Below, in pieces: positions 8,620 through 16,507 of a stretch of DNA of 45,678 bases; the stretch's first letter is position 1, and the number at the start of each line of letters is the position of its first letter. The notes below the pieces were generated by a model. That model was not told where the DNA came from, made no database searches, and was given only the letters and a program-made list of their open reading frames with translations. The translations under genes were made by a program, and so were the position numbers. Location of the stretch: NCBI GenBank assembly GCA_017474385.1, contig JAFVHU010000077.1, positions 1-45,678 on the forward strand. Reading direction: 5' to 3'. Origin of the DNA: Afipia sp. Its GTDB lineage: Bacteria > Pseudomonadota > Alphaproteobacteria > Rhizobiales > Xanthobacteraceae.

Positions 8620-9012
8620 ATGCGACAGTACATCGCCCTGATCCACAAAGACGCTGACAGCGACTACGGCGTTTCGTTTCCTGATCTTCCCGGCGTTATC
8701 AGCGCGGGTAGCACCTTGGATGAAGCGCGCGACATGGCGACCGAAGCCTTGGCCCTTCACATCGAGGGGCTGATTGAGGACGGCGAAGCCATTCCCGAAC
8801 CCTCTTCACTTGAAGACGTGATGGCGAATGCCGAAAACAGAGATGGTGTGGCAGTCCTCATTGCAGCGCCTGCGACGGTGACAAAATCGGTTCGGGTCAA
8901 CGTGACTCTTCCGTCCGATGTGCTGGAGCAAATTGACCAGTATGCAGAACGTGAAGGGTTTACGCGCTCCGGATTTCTGGCCCAGGCAGCGAAGAAAGCC
9001 ATGGTGGCATAA
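8620..9012 (+). CDS. hicB: HicB-type antitoxin with ribbon-helix-helix domain
   Basis: 130 residues. The N-terminal part (YIALIHKDADSDYGVSFPDLPG, residues 4-25, then a GSTLDEARDMATEAL helix) is the partial RNase-H fold that covers HicA. The C-terminal part (SVRVNVTLPSDVLEQID, then TRSGFLAQAAKKAM) is an Arc/MetJ ribbon-helix-helix DNA-binding segment. It follows hicA in the usual toxin-first order with a good ribosome-binding site (GAGGGAG, 8605-8611). It is expected to bind the palindromes ahead of hicA. Confidence 0.93.
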   Translation: MRQYIALIHKDADSDYGVSFPDLPGVISAGSTLDEARDMATEALALHIEGLIEDGEAIPEPSSLEDVMANAENRDGVAVLIAAPATVTKSVRVNVTLPSDVLEQIDQYAEREGFTRSGFLAQAAKKAMVA

Positions 9013-9039
9013 AGCGCGAGCATCTCAACACGGGGCCGT

Positions 9040-9080
9040 GGATTCCGGGCTCGCGCGAAAACGCGCGCCCCGGAATGAAC
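9040..9080. repeat. Half copy of the 7341-7442 repeat, inverted
   Basis: The reverse complement of GGATTCCGGGCTCGCG...CGCGCCCCGGAATGA repeats the first arm of the element at 7341-7380 with a slightly different loop. It folds as a single hairpin. Confidence 0.65.
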
Positions 9081-9083
9081 AAC

Positions 9084-9630
9084 GGAGCCCGCAACATTTC
9101 GTGATGGGGATACGAATCCCCACGCTCCAGACCTCTCTTAAGTTCGGCATGTCCTGTTCGTGAGGGGCGCTTCTCGAGGGCGCTCATGAAGCGGAGCAGG
9201 ATGCGGTGCCCGCGCGCGTGGTTCGCAGCCATGTCGTCCGGGAGGCTGGGGTCAGCGTCCGGGCCAACTACGTGGCTCTGCTCATCAAGAGCTGGACGCG
9301 GACAGGATGAAGGCAGGCGAAAGCCAGCCGGATCGAGGCGCGTGTCGCGCTTGTCCTGTCCCGGAAGCACGCTCCCCTCGCCCAAAATCCCGCAATGGAG
9401 CGCCGCAAGGCGATGCGCTTCCTTTTCGCCAAGGAAGCGAGACAACACATTTGCGCCTCGCGGCGCTCCATGCCCCTCGCTTTTGAGGGCGCGAACGAGG
9501 CAGGCCTCGCGCGCGCATCGAGGGGACAACCAAAAGCACACCTCGCGCGTGGCGCGAGAGTAATCACGCTCGTCTTTCGTTGGCGCGAATGGGGCAAGCC
9601 CCACACGCGCATGCTGTTTGAAAATTGAAT
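9084..9630. other. Highly folded gene-free element (candidate structured RNA or repeat family)
   Basis: No convincing protein is encoded on either strand; open frames here show no family resemblance and are GC-frame artefacts. Instead nested stems are visible. ATGGAGCGCCGC (9395-9406) pairs perfectly with 9460-9471; inside, GCTTCCTT (9417-9424) pairs with AAGGAAGC (9431-9438). CCCCTCG (9473-9479) pairs with CGAGGGG (9519-9525), and inside that CGAGG (9496-9500) pairs with CCTCG (9505-9509). Near its start GTGATGGGGA/TCCCCAC forms another small hairpin. I recall similar sequence as a recurring intergenic element in Bradyrhizobiaceae, sometimes mis-annotated as hypothetical proteins; this memory is not verified. 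Confidence 0.5.
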
Positions 9631-9672
9631 CTGGAAATGCCGATGATGGGCCGCTGACGGCACCGGCATAAC

Positions 9673-9766
9673 TGTGTCATGGCCGGGCCTGTCCCGGCCA
9701 TCCCGACAACGATGGCACCGTGCTCACCTAGTCGGGATCACCGGGACAAGCCCGGTGATGACACTG
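9673..9766. repeat. Intergenic dyad repeat (third family)
   Basis: Two hairpins, TGGCCGGG/CCCGGCCA (9680-9700) and TCACCGGG/CCCGGTGA (9738-9758), are bounded by TCCCGAC/GTCGGGA and by GTGTCAT/ATGACAC arms. This gives a symmetric two-hairpin repeat ahead of the AI-2E transporter gene. Confidence 0.7.
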
Positions 9767-9877
9767 TGGGAGATAATCTGGATCAGGCCATGCCGCGCGG
9801 CTGTCACGCCATCTTCTCTTGATCCGGCGCAGCCTTTCAGGAAAGACTGAACCCGCAATAACGGAAGAGGACAGCAC

Positions 9878-11044
9878 GTGTCAGCCCCCATCGAGACCCG
9901 AGTGCAGACCCGCAGCGACCTCGCGTGGTCGATCGCAGTGGGGGGCATCGGCGTCGTCGCCTTCACGGCCTTCCTACTGTTCGCCTGGACCTACGCGGCC
10001 ACGCTGTTTCTGGTGTTCGCGGGCGCCCTGCTCGGCGTCGCCCTCACCGCCATGACGCATCTGCTGCAAAAGGTCATGGGCGGGCCGCACGCGCTGCGCC
10101 TTGCGCTGGTCTGTGTCGTGCTGGCGGGCTTCTTGTCCGGCGTGGTGTTCCTCGGCGGCTCGACCATCGCGCGGCAGGCCGCCGTGCTGAGCAACACCCT
10201 CAAGTCGCAACTCGTGACCGTGAAGACGTTCCTTGAACAGCATGGCGTCGACACCAGCTATCTGGAGCTCGGCAGTCCCACAGCGGCCGCGACGACAGCC
10301 GCCACCGCCGACACACCGGCGACGGCGGCCCCCACGCCCCCGCCCGGCCTGCCGAAAAACCTGCCGAGCGCAGGCGCCCTCGCCTCCGGCGGCGGCGCCA
10401 TCGTCAGCCAGACCTTGAAGCTGTTGCTCGGCACCGTCAGCGCCGTCGGCAACTTCTTCATCGTGCTGTTTTTAGGCCTGTCGTTCGCGGCACAGCCGAG
10501 CGTGTATCGAAAAGGCCTGCTGGCGCTGGCGCCAAAGAAGTATCGCCGCGATGTAACCGTTGTGGTCGACCGCATCAGCGATACGCTGGAGCGCTGGCTG
10601 ATTGCGCAGATGATCACCATGGCCGCCGTGTTCCTGGTGACATGGATCGGTCTGTCGATCATCGGGATCGACAGCTCCTTCATCCTCGGCATTCAGGCCG
10701 GACTGCTGGCGTTCATCCCGACCGTCGGCGCGCTGATCGGCGGACTGATCATCGTGCTGGCGAGCCTTGCGTCCGGATGGGTCGCCGCGGCCAGCGCGTT
10801 CGTGCTGTTCCTCGGCGTCCACGCGCTGGAAAGCTATATCCTGACGCCGATCATCCAGCGCCAGGCGCTCGATATCCCGCCCGCGACGCTGTTCGCGTTC
10901 CAGATCCTGCTCGGCGTCGTGTTCGGGCTGTGGGGACTGGCGCTGGCGCTGCCGCTGATGGCGATCGTGAAGGTCATCATCACGTATCTGCGCGAAGACG
11001 GCGAGGAACGCCCGCCGGAATTCGTCATCGCGGGCAAGTCCTGA
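9878..11044 (+). CDS. AI-2E family transporter (PerM/TqsA type)
   Basis: 388 residues from GTG 9878 (AGAGG at 9866-9870). There are paired N-terminal membrane segments (about 17-65), a soluble middle section, and C-terminal membrane segments including AFIPTVGALIGGLIIVL and LESYILTPIIQRQALDIPP, the signature end of this family. Inner-membrane members export small solutes; some use autoinducer-2, others Na+/H+, so the substrate is open. An unusual Ala/Thr/Pro-rich insert (about residues 131-160, TAAATTAATADTPAT) sits in the soluble loop. It is monocistronic: a terminator follows within 50 bases. Confidence 0.87.
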   Translation: MSAPIETRVQTRSDLAWSIAVGGIGVVAFTAFLLFAWTYAATLFLVFAGALLGVALTAMTHLLQKVMGGPHALRLALVCVVLAGFLSGVVFLGGSTIARQAAVLSNTLKSQLVTVKTFLEQHGVDTSYLELGSPTAAATTAATADTPATAAPTPPPGLPKNLPSAGALASGGGAIVSQTLKLLLGTVSAVGNFFIVLFLGLSFAAQPSVYRKGLLALAPKKYRRDVTVVVDRISDTLERWLIAQMITMAAVFLVTWIGLSIIGIDSSFILGIQAGLLAFIPTVGALIGGLIIVLASLASGWVAAASAFVLFLGVHALESYILTPIIQRQALDIPPATLFAFQILLGVVFGLWGLALALPLMAIVKVIITYLREDGEERPPEFVIAGKS

Positions 11045-11064
11045 ACGGGCAAATCCTGAAACAG

Positions 11065-11092
11065 AAAGGCGCTGTTCTCAGCGCCTTTTCCT
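11065..11092 (+). terminator. Rho-independent terminator
   Basis: AAAGGCGCTG (11065-11074), loop TTCT, CAGCGCCTTT (11079-11088), then TTCC on the plus strand. It serves the AI-2E transporter gene and, read the other way, could also stop the convergent monooxygenase-like gene. Confidence 0.8.
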
Positions 11093-11106
11093 TTCGATAG
11101 CGGTTC

Positions 11107-11403
11107 TCAGAAATTCACCACCGTATTGGTGTGTTCGACTTCCGGCGGCGAGGCGAAATGCGGCCCGACCAGCGCGCGCCATTCCTGGAAGTTTGACGAC
11201 TCGCGGAAATCCACCGTGTGGTTTTCGAGGGTTTCCCACTTGATGTGCAGCCGGTAGCGCGACGGCTTCTCGATCGACCGATGCAACTCGAAGCTTTTCC
11301 AGCCCTTGCAGCGCTTGAAAATCGATTCCGCCTTGGCGACCGCCGCCTCGAAATCCTTCTCGCTACCCGGCTTGACTTCGATTTGTGCAATTTCGGTGAT
11401 CAT
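11107..11403 (-). CDS. Antibiotic-biosynthesis-monooxygenase (ABM) domain protein
   Basis: 98 residues from ATG 11403, preceded on the reverse strand by GGGCGGAAG. The sequence MITEIAQIEVKPGSEKDFEAAVAKAE and the segment LHIKWETLENHTVDFRESSNFQEW are typical of the dimeric ferredoxin-like ABM fold. Members include heme-degrading and quinol monooxygenases, but most small stand-alone ones are uncharacterised. The end (EVEHTNTVVNF) lacks the Asn/Trp pattern of IsdG, so heme degradation is not supported. Confidence 0.8.
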   Translation of the reverse strand: MITEIAQIEVKPGSEKDFEAAVAKAESIFKRCKGWKSFELHRSIEKPSRYRLHIKWETLENHTVDFRESSNFQEWRALVGPHFASPPEVEHTNTVVNF

Positions 11404-11514
11404 GGTCTTCCGCCCTTTCTGGTTATTTAGGGGCTCTAGCGCAAAAATAGGGGCCGGAAAAGACAAGGGCGCCCTGAGCGCCCTGTTGAAACCATACCGC
11501 TGCGCTATCAGCCT

Positions 11515-11748
11515 TCACATGAAGGTCACGAGCGCTCCCAGCAGCGCGAGCACGCAGCCTCCCAGAACCACCGGCTGCCAGTCGAACACCGATCCATAGC
11601 GCCCCTCGGCGCGGCGCGCGGTGATCAGGGCGTTCTCGTATTCATCGGATGTCGAAAACATACAGGCGAAGCCGGTCCGTGCGGAGGCAACGGTCGCTTC
11701 GAGTGCGTTGATGTCGGCTTGTGAATCGTGGCTGCTTACGATGGTCAT
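11515..11748 (-). CDS. Small hypothetical protein with one C-terminal membrane segment
   Basis: About 77 residues (MTIVSSHDSQAD from 11748; a start at 11769 is also open). It has a polar N-terminal half with an acidic/Ala stretch and a hydrophobic tail, VVLGGCVLALLGALVTFM, that would anchor it in the inner membrane with the N-terminus in the cytoplasm. No family is recognised. No strong ribosome-binding site is seen, so expression is uncertain. Confidence 0.45.
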   Translation of the reverse strand: MTIVSSHDSQADINALEATVASARTGFACMFSTSDEYENALITARRAEGRYGSVFDWQPVVLGGCVLALLGALVTFM

Positions 11749-11799
11749 ACCGCATGGTACGGCGTGCATGGTAAACAGATGGTTAGCGCGGCGATTTCG

Positions 11800-13059
11800 T
11801 CAGGCGTGAACTTCAATCGGCGCGCGGTCCACCTCTGCCTTGTCCGGCTGCGATGACCCGCTGCGGATCTGGTTGCGGCGGGCGTTCTCGAGCGACAACG
11901 GCTGCTCCACTGCGGCCTCGACGCGATTACGCCCGGTGCGCTTGGCCTGATAGAGCGCCGTGTCAGCCGATGCCATCAGCACTTCAAGCTCGGTATTCGC
12001 CGGACCGCCCGCGACACCGATGCTGACTGTGGTTTCCAGCGGCGCATCGTCGATGGCCACACCGGACGCCTCGAACGCCTCGCGCACGCGCTCCGCAGCG
12101 AGCAACGCTTCCTCGATTGAACACGGCAACAGGGCGGCGAACTCTTCGCCACCGACCCGGCCGACGAGATCGCTCATGCGCAGCGATGCGACAACGATGT
12201 TGGAAAAAACCTTCAGGACGTCGTCGCCTGCGGCGTGGCCGAAGCGATCGTTGACTGATTTGAAGTGGTCGATGTCGAAGATCATCACGGTCACGGGACG
12301 ACCGGCCTTTGCCTCGCGCTCGATCATGCGCGATGTCGCCTCACCAAAACCGCGCCGGTTCAGGAGCCCCGTCAGGGGATCGATCGACGCAGCAGTCTTG
12401 TGTGCGCTGACCGTCCGCTCGGACACCAGCATGACGATAATGAACACCGTGCCTACGGCATAGATCACAAGCTCGGCGGCGAATGCCGCGACCCAGACCT
12501 GAGCCATGATCGCTGCGTCAGCCGACCGGTACAGGTCACCGAGAAGGATCGGCAGCATCAGGACAATGCCATGCAGCAGCGGCACGAAGATCGCGGGCCA
12601 GCGCGCGCGCAGGCTCTTGCGCCGCTCCCGCCAAAGCTCGCCGGCGGTCAGCGCCGCATAGGCAGCAACGATAGCCGCGCCGACGATCATCCGCAGTTCA
12701 GGATCAATCGGATCGCGCGCGACGACCGCGGCGACCCAGAGCGCAGGCCCGGCGATCACCCCGATCCAGCTCGCAGGGCGGCCATGGAAGGCGCGCGCCG
12801 CGTCCCACACCAGACCGCAGGCGATAAAGCCCACGGCGTTAACGGCGAGCGACAGCTCCCAGCCAAGCTCGGGGCCGCCCACCGTCCACAGCGCGACCGA
12901 TGCCGCGCCGAGGATATAGGCCGCGCCCCACCAGCCGAGCGCCGCGATCTTTTCCTGGCGCCAGAAGAACAGCAACATCGCGCCGAGCAGCGCTGCTGCC
13001 AGCGTTGCGACGAGATACAGCGTCGAAATGTCCAAAGACAAATGTGTGCCAGCCGGCAT
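11800..13059 (-). CDS. Membrane-bound diguanylate cyclase (GGDEF)
   Basis: 419 residues. About six or seven membrane helices fill residues 12-213 (for example LYLVATLAAALLGAMLLFFW), followed by a GGDEF domain from about 225. The active site is GGEEF (303-307), an accepted active variant, with DIDHFKSVND (262-271) for metal/GTP binding. An intact I-site, RMSD (294-297), lies five residues before it, so product inhibition is expected. It makes cyclic di-GMP from two GTP. The lack of a PilZ or EPS gene beside it means its output is unknown; the exopolysaccharide locus lies 8 kb away. Confidence 0.92.
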   Translation of the reverse strand: MPAGTHLSLDISTLYLVATLAAALLGAMLLFFWRQEKIAALGWWGAAYILGAASVALWTVGGPELGWELSLAVNAVGFIACGLVWDAARAFHGRPASWIGVIAGPALWVAAVVARDPIDPELRMIVGAAIVAAYAALTAGELWRERRKSLRARWPAIFVPLLHGIVLMLPILLGDLYRSADAAIMAQVWVAAFAAELVIYAVGTVFIIVMLVSERTVSAHKTAASIDPLTGLLNRRGFGEATSRMIEREAKAGRPVTVMIFDIDHFKSVNDRFGHAAGDDVLKVFSNIVVASLRMSDLVGRVGGEEFAALLPCSIEEALLAAERVREAFEASGVAIDDAPLETTVSIGVAGGPANTELEVLMASADTALYQAKRTGRNRVEAAVEQPLSLENARRNQIRSGSSQPDKAEVDRAPIEVHA

Positions 13060-13205
13060 GTTCTATGCAGCGCTTTTAAAATAGATGGAGCTGGAATAGC
13101 CCCCTCAGCCATCGTTGAGGCTAGCAACGGTGTCTTGGCACTCCGTTTGCGGCGGTCACAAAATTTTCGGGAAAAATCGCTGCAATTCGGCTGTATCTGG
13201 AACAG

Positions 13206-13227
13206 AAAAAGGCGCCCGAAGGCGCCT
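13206..13227 (-). terminator. Rho-independent terminator of rplM-rpsI
   Basis: Read on the minus strand: AGGCGCC, tetraloop TTCG, GGCGCCT, then TTTTT. The stem is 13210-13216 with 13221-13227 and the U-tract is 13206-13210. It lies about 50 bases past the rpsI stop. Confidence 0.88.
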
Positions 13228-13275
13228 ATTGAATCTTGTAGATGCCGCAGATTGCGGAAAATTTGAACGAAACGA

Positions 13276-13752
13276 TTAGCGCTTCGAGAACTGGAAGGAC
13301 CGGCGGGCTTTCGCCTTGCCGTACTTCTTACGTTCAACGACACGCGAGTCGCGGGTCAGGAAGCCGCCCTTCTTGAGGACGCTGCGCAGATCCGGCTCGA
13401 AGTTGGTCAGAGCCTTCGAGATGCCGTGACGCACGGCGCCTGCCTGGCCCGACAGACCACCACCGGCGACGGTGCAGATCACGTCGTACTGGCCCTGACG
13501 GGCAGCGGCGACGATCGGCTGCTGAATCATCATGCGCAGCACCGGACGGGCGAAGTAAACCTCGACCTCGCGGGTGTTAACGACGATCTTGCCGTTGCCT
13601 GGCTTGATCCAGACGCGTGCAACGGCGTCCTTGCGCTTGCCGGTTGCATAGGCGCGGCCCTGCTTGTCGACCTTCTTCTCGTACTTCGGAGCTTCCGGTG
13701 CCGCTGTCTTCAGCGCCGACAACTGGTCAAGGGACTGCATGGTATCGGACAT
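13276..13752 (-). CDS. rpsI: 30S ribosomal protein S9
   Basis: 158 residues. The conserved S9 core is present: [33 protein letters not shown], and the C-terminal [11 protein letters not shown] tail that reaches the P-site tRNA. The N-terminal extension of about 28 residues is usual for alphaproteobacteria. Its start codon overlaps the rplM stop by one base (TAATG), giving coupled translation. Confidence 0.98.
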   Translation of the reverse strand: MSDTMQSLDQLSALKTAAPEAPKYEKKVDKQGRAYATGKRKDAVARVWIKPGNGKIVVNTREVEVYFARPVLRMMIQQPIVAAARQGQYDVICTVAGGGLSGQAGAVRHGISKALTNFEPDLRSVLKKGGFLTRDSRVVERKKYGKAKARRSFQFSKR

Positions 13753-14216
13753 TATGCGGCCCTCATGTTCTTGCGATTCATCGATGCGATATCCACGATT
13801 TCCGGCTGCTGCGCTTCATGCGGATGTTCCGCACCTGCGTAAACACGCAGGTTGCCGAGCTGCACACGGCCCAGCGGACCGCGCGGGATCATGCGCTCAA
13901 TCGCCTTCTCGACGACGCGCTCAGGAAAGCGACCCTCGAGGATCGACTTCGCGGTGCGCTCTTTAATGCCACCGATGAAACCGGTGTGGTTGTAGTAAAC
14001 CTTGTTCTCACGCTTGCGTCCGGTGAGGACGACGTGAGCCGCGTTGATGATGATGACGTTGTCACCGCAATCGACGTGGGGGGTATAAGTCGGGAGGTGC
14101 TTGCCGCGCAGGCGCATGGCAACCAAAGTCGCGAGGCGACCAACGACCAGACCCTTGGCGTCGATCAGCACCCACTTCTTGTTGACCTCGGCTGGCTTTG
14201 CCGAAAACGTCTTCAT
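13752..14216 (-). CDS. rplM: 50S ribosomal protein L13
   Basis: 154 residues. [20 protein letters not shown], the [20 protein letters not shown] segment, and [10 protein letters not shown] identify L13, an early-assembly 50S protein. It is the first gene of the classical rplM-rpsI pair. The 148-base upstream region (14217-14364) has no clear L13-leader fold. Confidence 0.98.
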   Translation of the reverse strand: MKTFSAKPAEVNKKWVLIDAKGLVVGRLATLVAMRLRGKHLPTYTPHVDCGDNVIIINAAHVVLTGRKRENKVYYNHTGFIGGIKERTAKSILEGRFPERVVEKAIERMIPRGPLGRVQLGNLRVYAGAEHPHEAQQPEIVDIASMNRKNMRAA

Positions 14217-14364
14217 GTGAGTTGTCCGTGAAATGGAACGTCCGGCGCAATCGCCGGACTGGCACGTTTCTAGATAACCCGCCTGCGCCCGTCAATGCCA
14301 TTCGAGCAAAATTAACACAGCAAAATCAGCGCATTACAAATATGGTTCTATACTACCCTTCAAA

Positions 14365-14796
14365 TCATCGAATGTTCGGAATGGAGTATGTCGAGGTGAC
14401 ATGAGCGATCGGATCGGGCGAAGTCCCCGATAACAGGCTCACTTCTCCGACGGCGAGGCGCTTTCCAAGCTTCATCAGCTTCGCAGCGGCCAGCACATCC
14501 TGGCCCGGCTGGCCCTTACGCAGGAAGTTGATATTGAGGCTGGTCGTCACGGCCAGCCCGACGGGACCAATGGCCGAAAGCAGCACCACGTACATTGCGA
14601 AGTCCGCCAGCGCCATCAGTGTGGGACCGGAGACCGTGCCGCCGGGGCGCAGCATCCGCTCGCTATAGGGTTGCCGCAGCAGGCTCGTTGCACCGTCGGC
14701 GCTCTCGATCAGGATTTCACCGCTAGCGAAGGCCTGCGGAAACTCCCTGTGGAGAAACGCTTCGAGTTCTGCCACGGTCATCTTCGGCTTGTTCAT
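14365..14796 (-). CDS. PaaI-type hotdog-fold acyl-CoA thioesterase
   Basis: 143 residues. The central helix and active-site strand LRPGGTVSGPTLMALADFAMY and the following TTSLNINFLRKGQPGQDV are the hotdog PaaI/YdiI pattern. The usual nucleophile-side Asp/Glu of PaaI corresponds to ALAD in this protein. Such enzymes hydrolyse acyl- or aryl-CoA thioesters in the cytoplasm. It is divergent from the ECHDC3-like gene, and both would act on CoA esters, so a shared pathway is plausible but unproven. Confidence 0.85.
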   Translation of the reverse strand: MNKPKMTVAELEAFLHREFPQAFASGEILIESADGATSLLRQPYSERMLRPGGTVSGPTLMALADFAMYVVLLSAIGPVGLAVTTSLNINFLRKGQPGQDVLAAAKLMKLGKRLAVGEVSLLSGTSPDPIAHVTSTYSIPNIR

Positions 14797-14908
14797 GGAA
14801 CGTATGTCCTGCCCTGCTCTCGTATGTGACGGTTTTGTATCTTAGGGTGAGCACGATAGCGAGCCTGACGGAACCCAAAAGCGAACCTGGAATCTGAGCC
14901 TAAAGACT

Positions 14909-15733
14909 ATGACCGCACAAACATCACGTGCTCCATCGCTGGCACCTTCGCCGCTTCTGCGCGAGACGATCGGCAGCATCGCTGTGCTTACGCTTGATTC
15001 ACCCAAAACGCGCAACGCGTTGTCGGAAGCGATGATCGCTGCGCTCCACGGAGCGATCGATTCCGTTCGCGACGACAAGAGCGTCCGCGCGGTCGTGATC
15101 GCCGCGGAGGGACCGGCCTATTCGTCAGGTCACGATCTCAAGGAACTCACAGCTCGCCGCAGCGATGCAGACAAAGGCAGAGCCTATTTTTCGCAGATGA
15201 TGAAATCATGCAGCGACATGATGCAGGCCATCGTTCGTCTGCCCAAGCCCGTGGTCGCCGCGGTACAAGGCGTCGCGACTGCGGCGGGCTGCCAACTGGT
15301 GGCGACCTGCGACCTGGCGGTCGCGTCCGAACAGGCCACGTTCGGCACGCCGGGCATTGATATCGGACTGTTCTGTTCGACGCCGATGGTTGCCCTGTCA
15401 CGGAACGTGCCGCGCAAACACGCCATGCACATGCTTCTCACCGGCGAGCATGTTTCCGCGCAGCGCGCATATGAGCTTGGACTGGTCAACAGCGTGGTTC
15501 CTGCGGGAGCGGAGCGCGACGCCGCAATCGATCTCGCGAAGAAGATTGCGCTGAAATCAGCGTACACGTTGAAGGTGGGCAAGGAAGCGTTTTACAGGCA
15601 AGCCGAGATGAACCTCGCGGACGCCTATACGTATGCGGCGCAGGTGATGGCCGAAAACATGATGGCGCGCGACGCGCAGGAAGGCATCGGAGCCTTCATC
15701 GAAAAGCGCGATCCCAAGTGGGAAGACCGCTGA
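14909..15733 (+). CDS. ECHDC3-like crotonase-superfamily protein without the hydratase glutamates
   Basis: 274 residues with the full crotonase fold (SSGHDL oxyanion region, GVATAAGCQLVATCDLAVAS). The two catalytic glutamates of enoyl-CoA hydratase are replaced: Gln129 where GCEL would be, and Gly149 in TPGIDIGLFCST. That pattern, with PRKHAMHMLLTGE and a DAQEGIGAFIEKR tail, matches the ECHDC3 subgroup, whose human member is mitochondrial with unsettled chemistry. Hydratase activity is therefore unlikely, though oxyanion-hole chemistry (isomerisation, thioester binding) remains possible. It is followed 31 bases later by a CoA-binding protein gene. Confidence 0.88.
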   Translation: MTAQTSRAPSLAPSPLLRETIGSIAVLTLDSPKTRNALSEAMIAALHGAIDSVRDDKSVRAVVIAAEGPAYSSGHDLKELTARRSDADKGRAYFSQMMKSCSDMMQAIVRLPKPVVAAVQGVATAAGCQLVATCDLAVASEQATFGTPGIDIGLFCSTPMVALSRNVPRKHAMHMLLTGEHVSAQRAYELGLVNSVVPAGAERDAAIDLAKKIALKSAYTLKVGKEAFYRQAEMNLADAYTYAAQVMAENMMARDAQEGIGAFIEKRDPKWEDR

Positions 15734-15764
15734 CGCCGTCGATCTGAGAAGTGATCTTACCCGA

Positions 15765-16349
15765 ATGAACCACGACGCTTACGACGACAACTATATCCGC
15801 GCCATTCTTACCAGCGTGAAAACGATCGCCATGGTCGGCGCCTCGCCGGTCAATGTGCGGCCGAGCTATTTCGCCTTCAAATATCTCGTCGAGCGCGGCT
15901 ACGACATGATCCCGATCAATCCGGGTCAGGTCGGCAAGAGCCTCGTCGGAAAACCTTTCGTCGGATCGCTGAAGGATATCGGGCGCCCGGTCGATATGGT
16001 CGACATCTTCCGCAATTCGGATGCTGCCGCGGCAGTCGTCGACGATGCGCTGGCGCTGCCAGTACTGCCGAAAGTGATCTGGATGCAGCTCGGCGTTCGC
16101 AACGACGCTGCCGCCGCGAAGGCGGAAGCCGCCGGCGTCAAGGTGGTGATGAACCGCTGCCCGAAGATCGAGTACGCCCGGCTGACATCGGAAATCCAGT
16201 GGCTCGGCGTCAACTCGCGCACCATCAGTTCCAAGCGCGCGCCGATTCCGACCAGCAACATGCGGCTGTCATTGAATCGCAGCAGTGTGAGCGGCGGCGC
16301 GACCGCGGCTGCCGACCGTGCCGCCAAAGACAAGAACGACCTGCCCTAA
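15765..16349 (+). CDS. CoA-binding (YccU-like) Rossmann domain protein
   Basis: 194 residues. The CoA-binding domain fills residues 8-150: KTIAMVGASPVNVRPSY near the N-terminus, the YDMIPINPG strand, and a late MNRCPKIEYARL segment that includes the conserved MNRCP. Related proteins (YccU) bind CoA or nucleotides without known catalysis. The last 40 residues are low-complexity (Ser, Ala, Arg). Its position right behind the ECHDC3-like gene suggests an operon; metY follows after a structured leader. Confidence 0.87.
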   Translation: MNHDAYDDNYIRAILTSVKTIAMVGASPVNVRPSYFAFKYLVERGYDMIPINPGQVGKSLVGKPFVGSLKDIGRPVDMVDIFRNSDAAAAVVDDALALPVLPKVIWMQLGVRNDAAAAKAEAAGVKVVMNRCPKIEYARLTSEIQWLGVNSRTISSKRAPIPTSNMRLSLNRSSVSGGATAAADRAAKDKNDLP

Positions 16350-16423
16350 ATCCGGCGCGCCGCAGAACGATCGTTTCAGCGCGGCTGCGAAAACCGTCAG
16401 GTTCATTGCCAGTTAAGGCCGGT

Positions 16424-16491
16424 CGTCGCGAACGGCTTGACGCCGAGGGCATCCACCCGCAGCATAATCTTCTCCACGCCCGTTCGCGGCG
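16424..16491 (+). promoter_or_regulatory. Leader hairpin directly ahead of metY
   Basis: CGTCGCGAACGG (16424-16435) pairs with CCGTTCGCGGCG (16480-16491) over 12 bp with one G-T wobble. It encloses 44 bases that include GGGCATCCACCC. The 3' arm ends four bases before the metY Shine-Dalgarno (AGAAGG, 16495-16500), so folding could control access. None of the conserved SAM-II (GCTAAA) or SAH riboswitch motifs are present. Confidence 0.5.
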
Positions 16492-16507
16492 CTCAGAAGG
16501 ACACCCC

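Noticed and set aside
8960-9604. Minus-strand open frame of 214 codons in the folded element
   Set aside because: Overlaps hicB, consists of Pro/Arg/Ser-rich sequence and follows hairpin repeats; treated as non-coding.
7341-9766. CRISPR array from the repeated GC-rich hairpins
   Set aside because: Copies differ in length, orientation and spacing and there are no regular spacers or cas genes; they are dispersed dyad repeats.
14217-14364. Autoregulatory L13 leader ahead of rplM
   Set aside because: No convincing stem-loop like the known L13 leaders was found.
16350-16507. SAM-II or SAH riboswitch ahead of metY
   Set aside because: Conserved loop sequences of both classes are missing; only a generic hairpin is supported.
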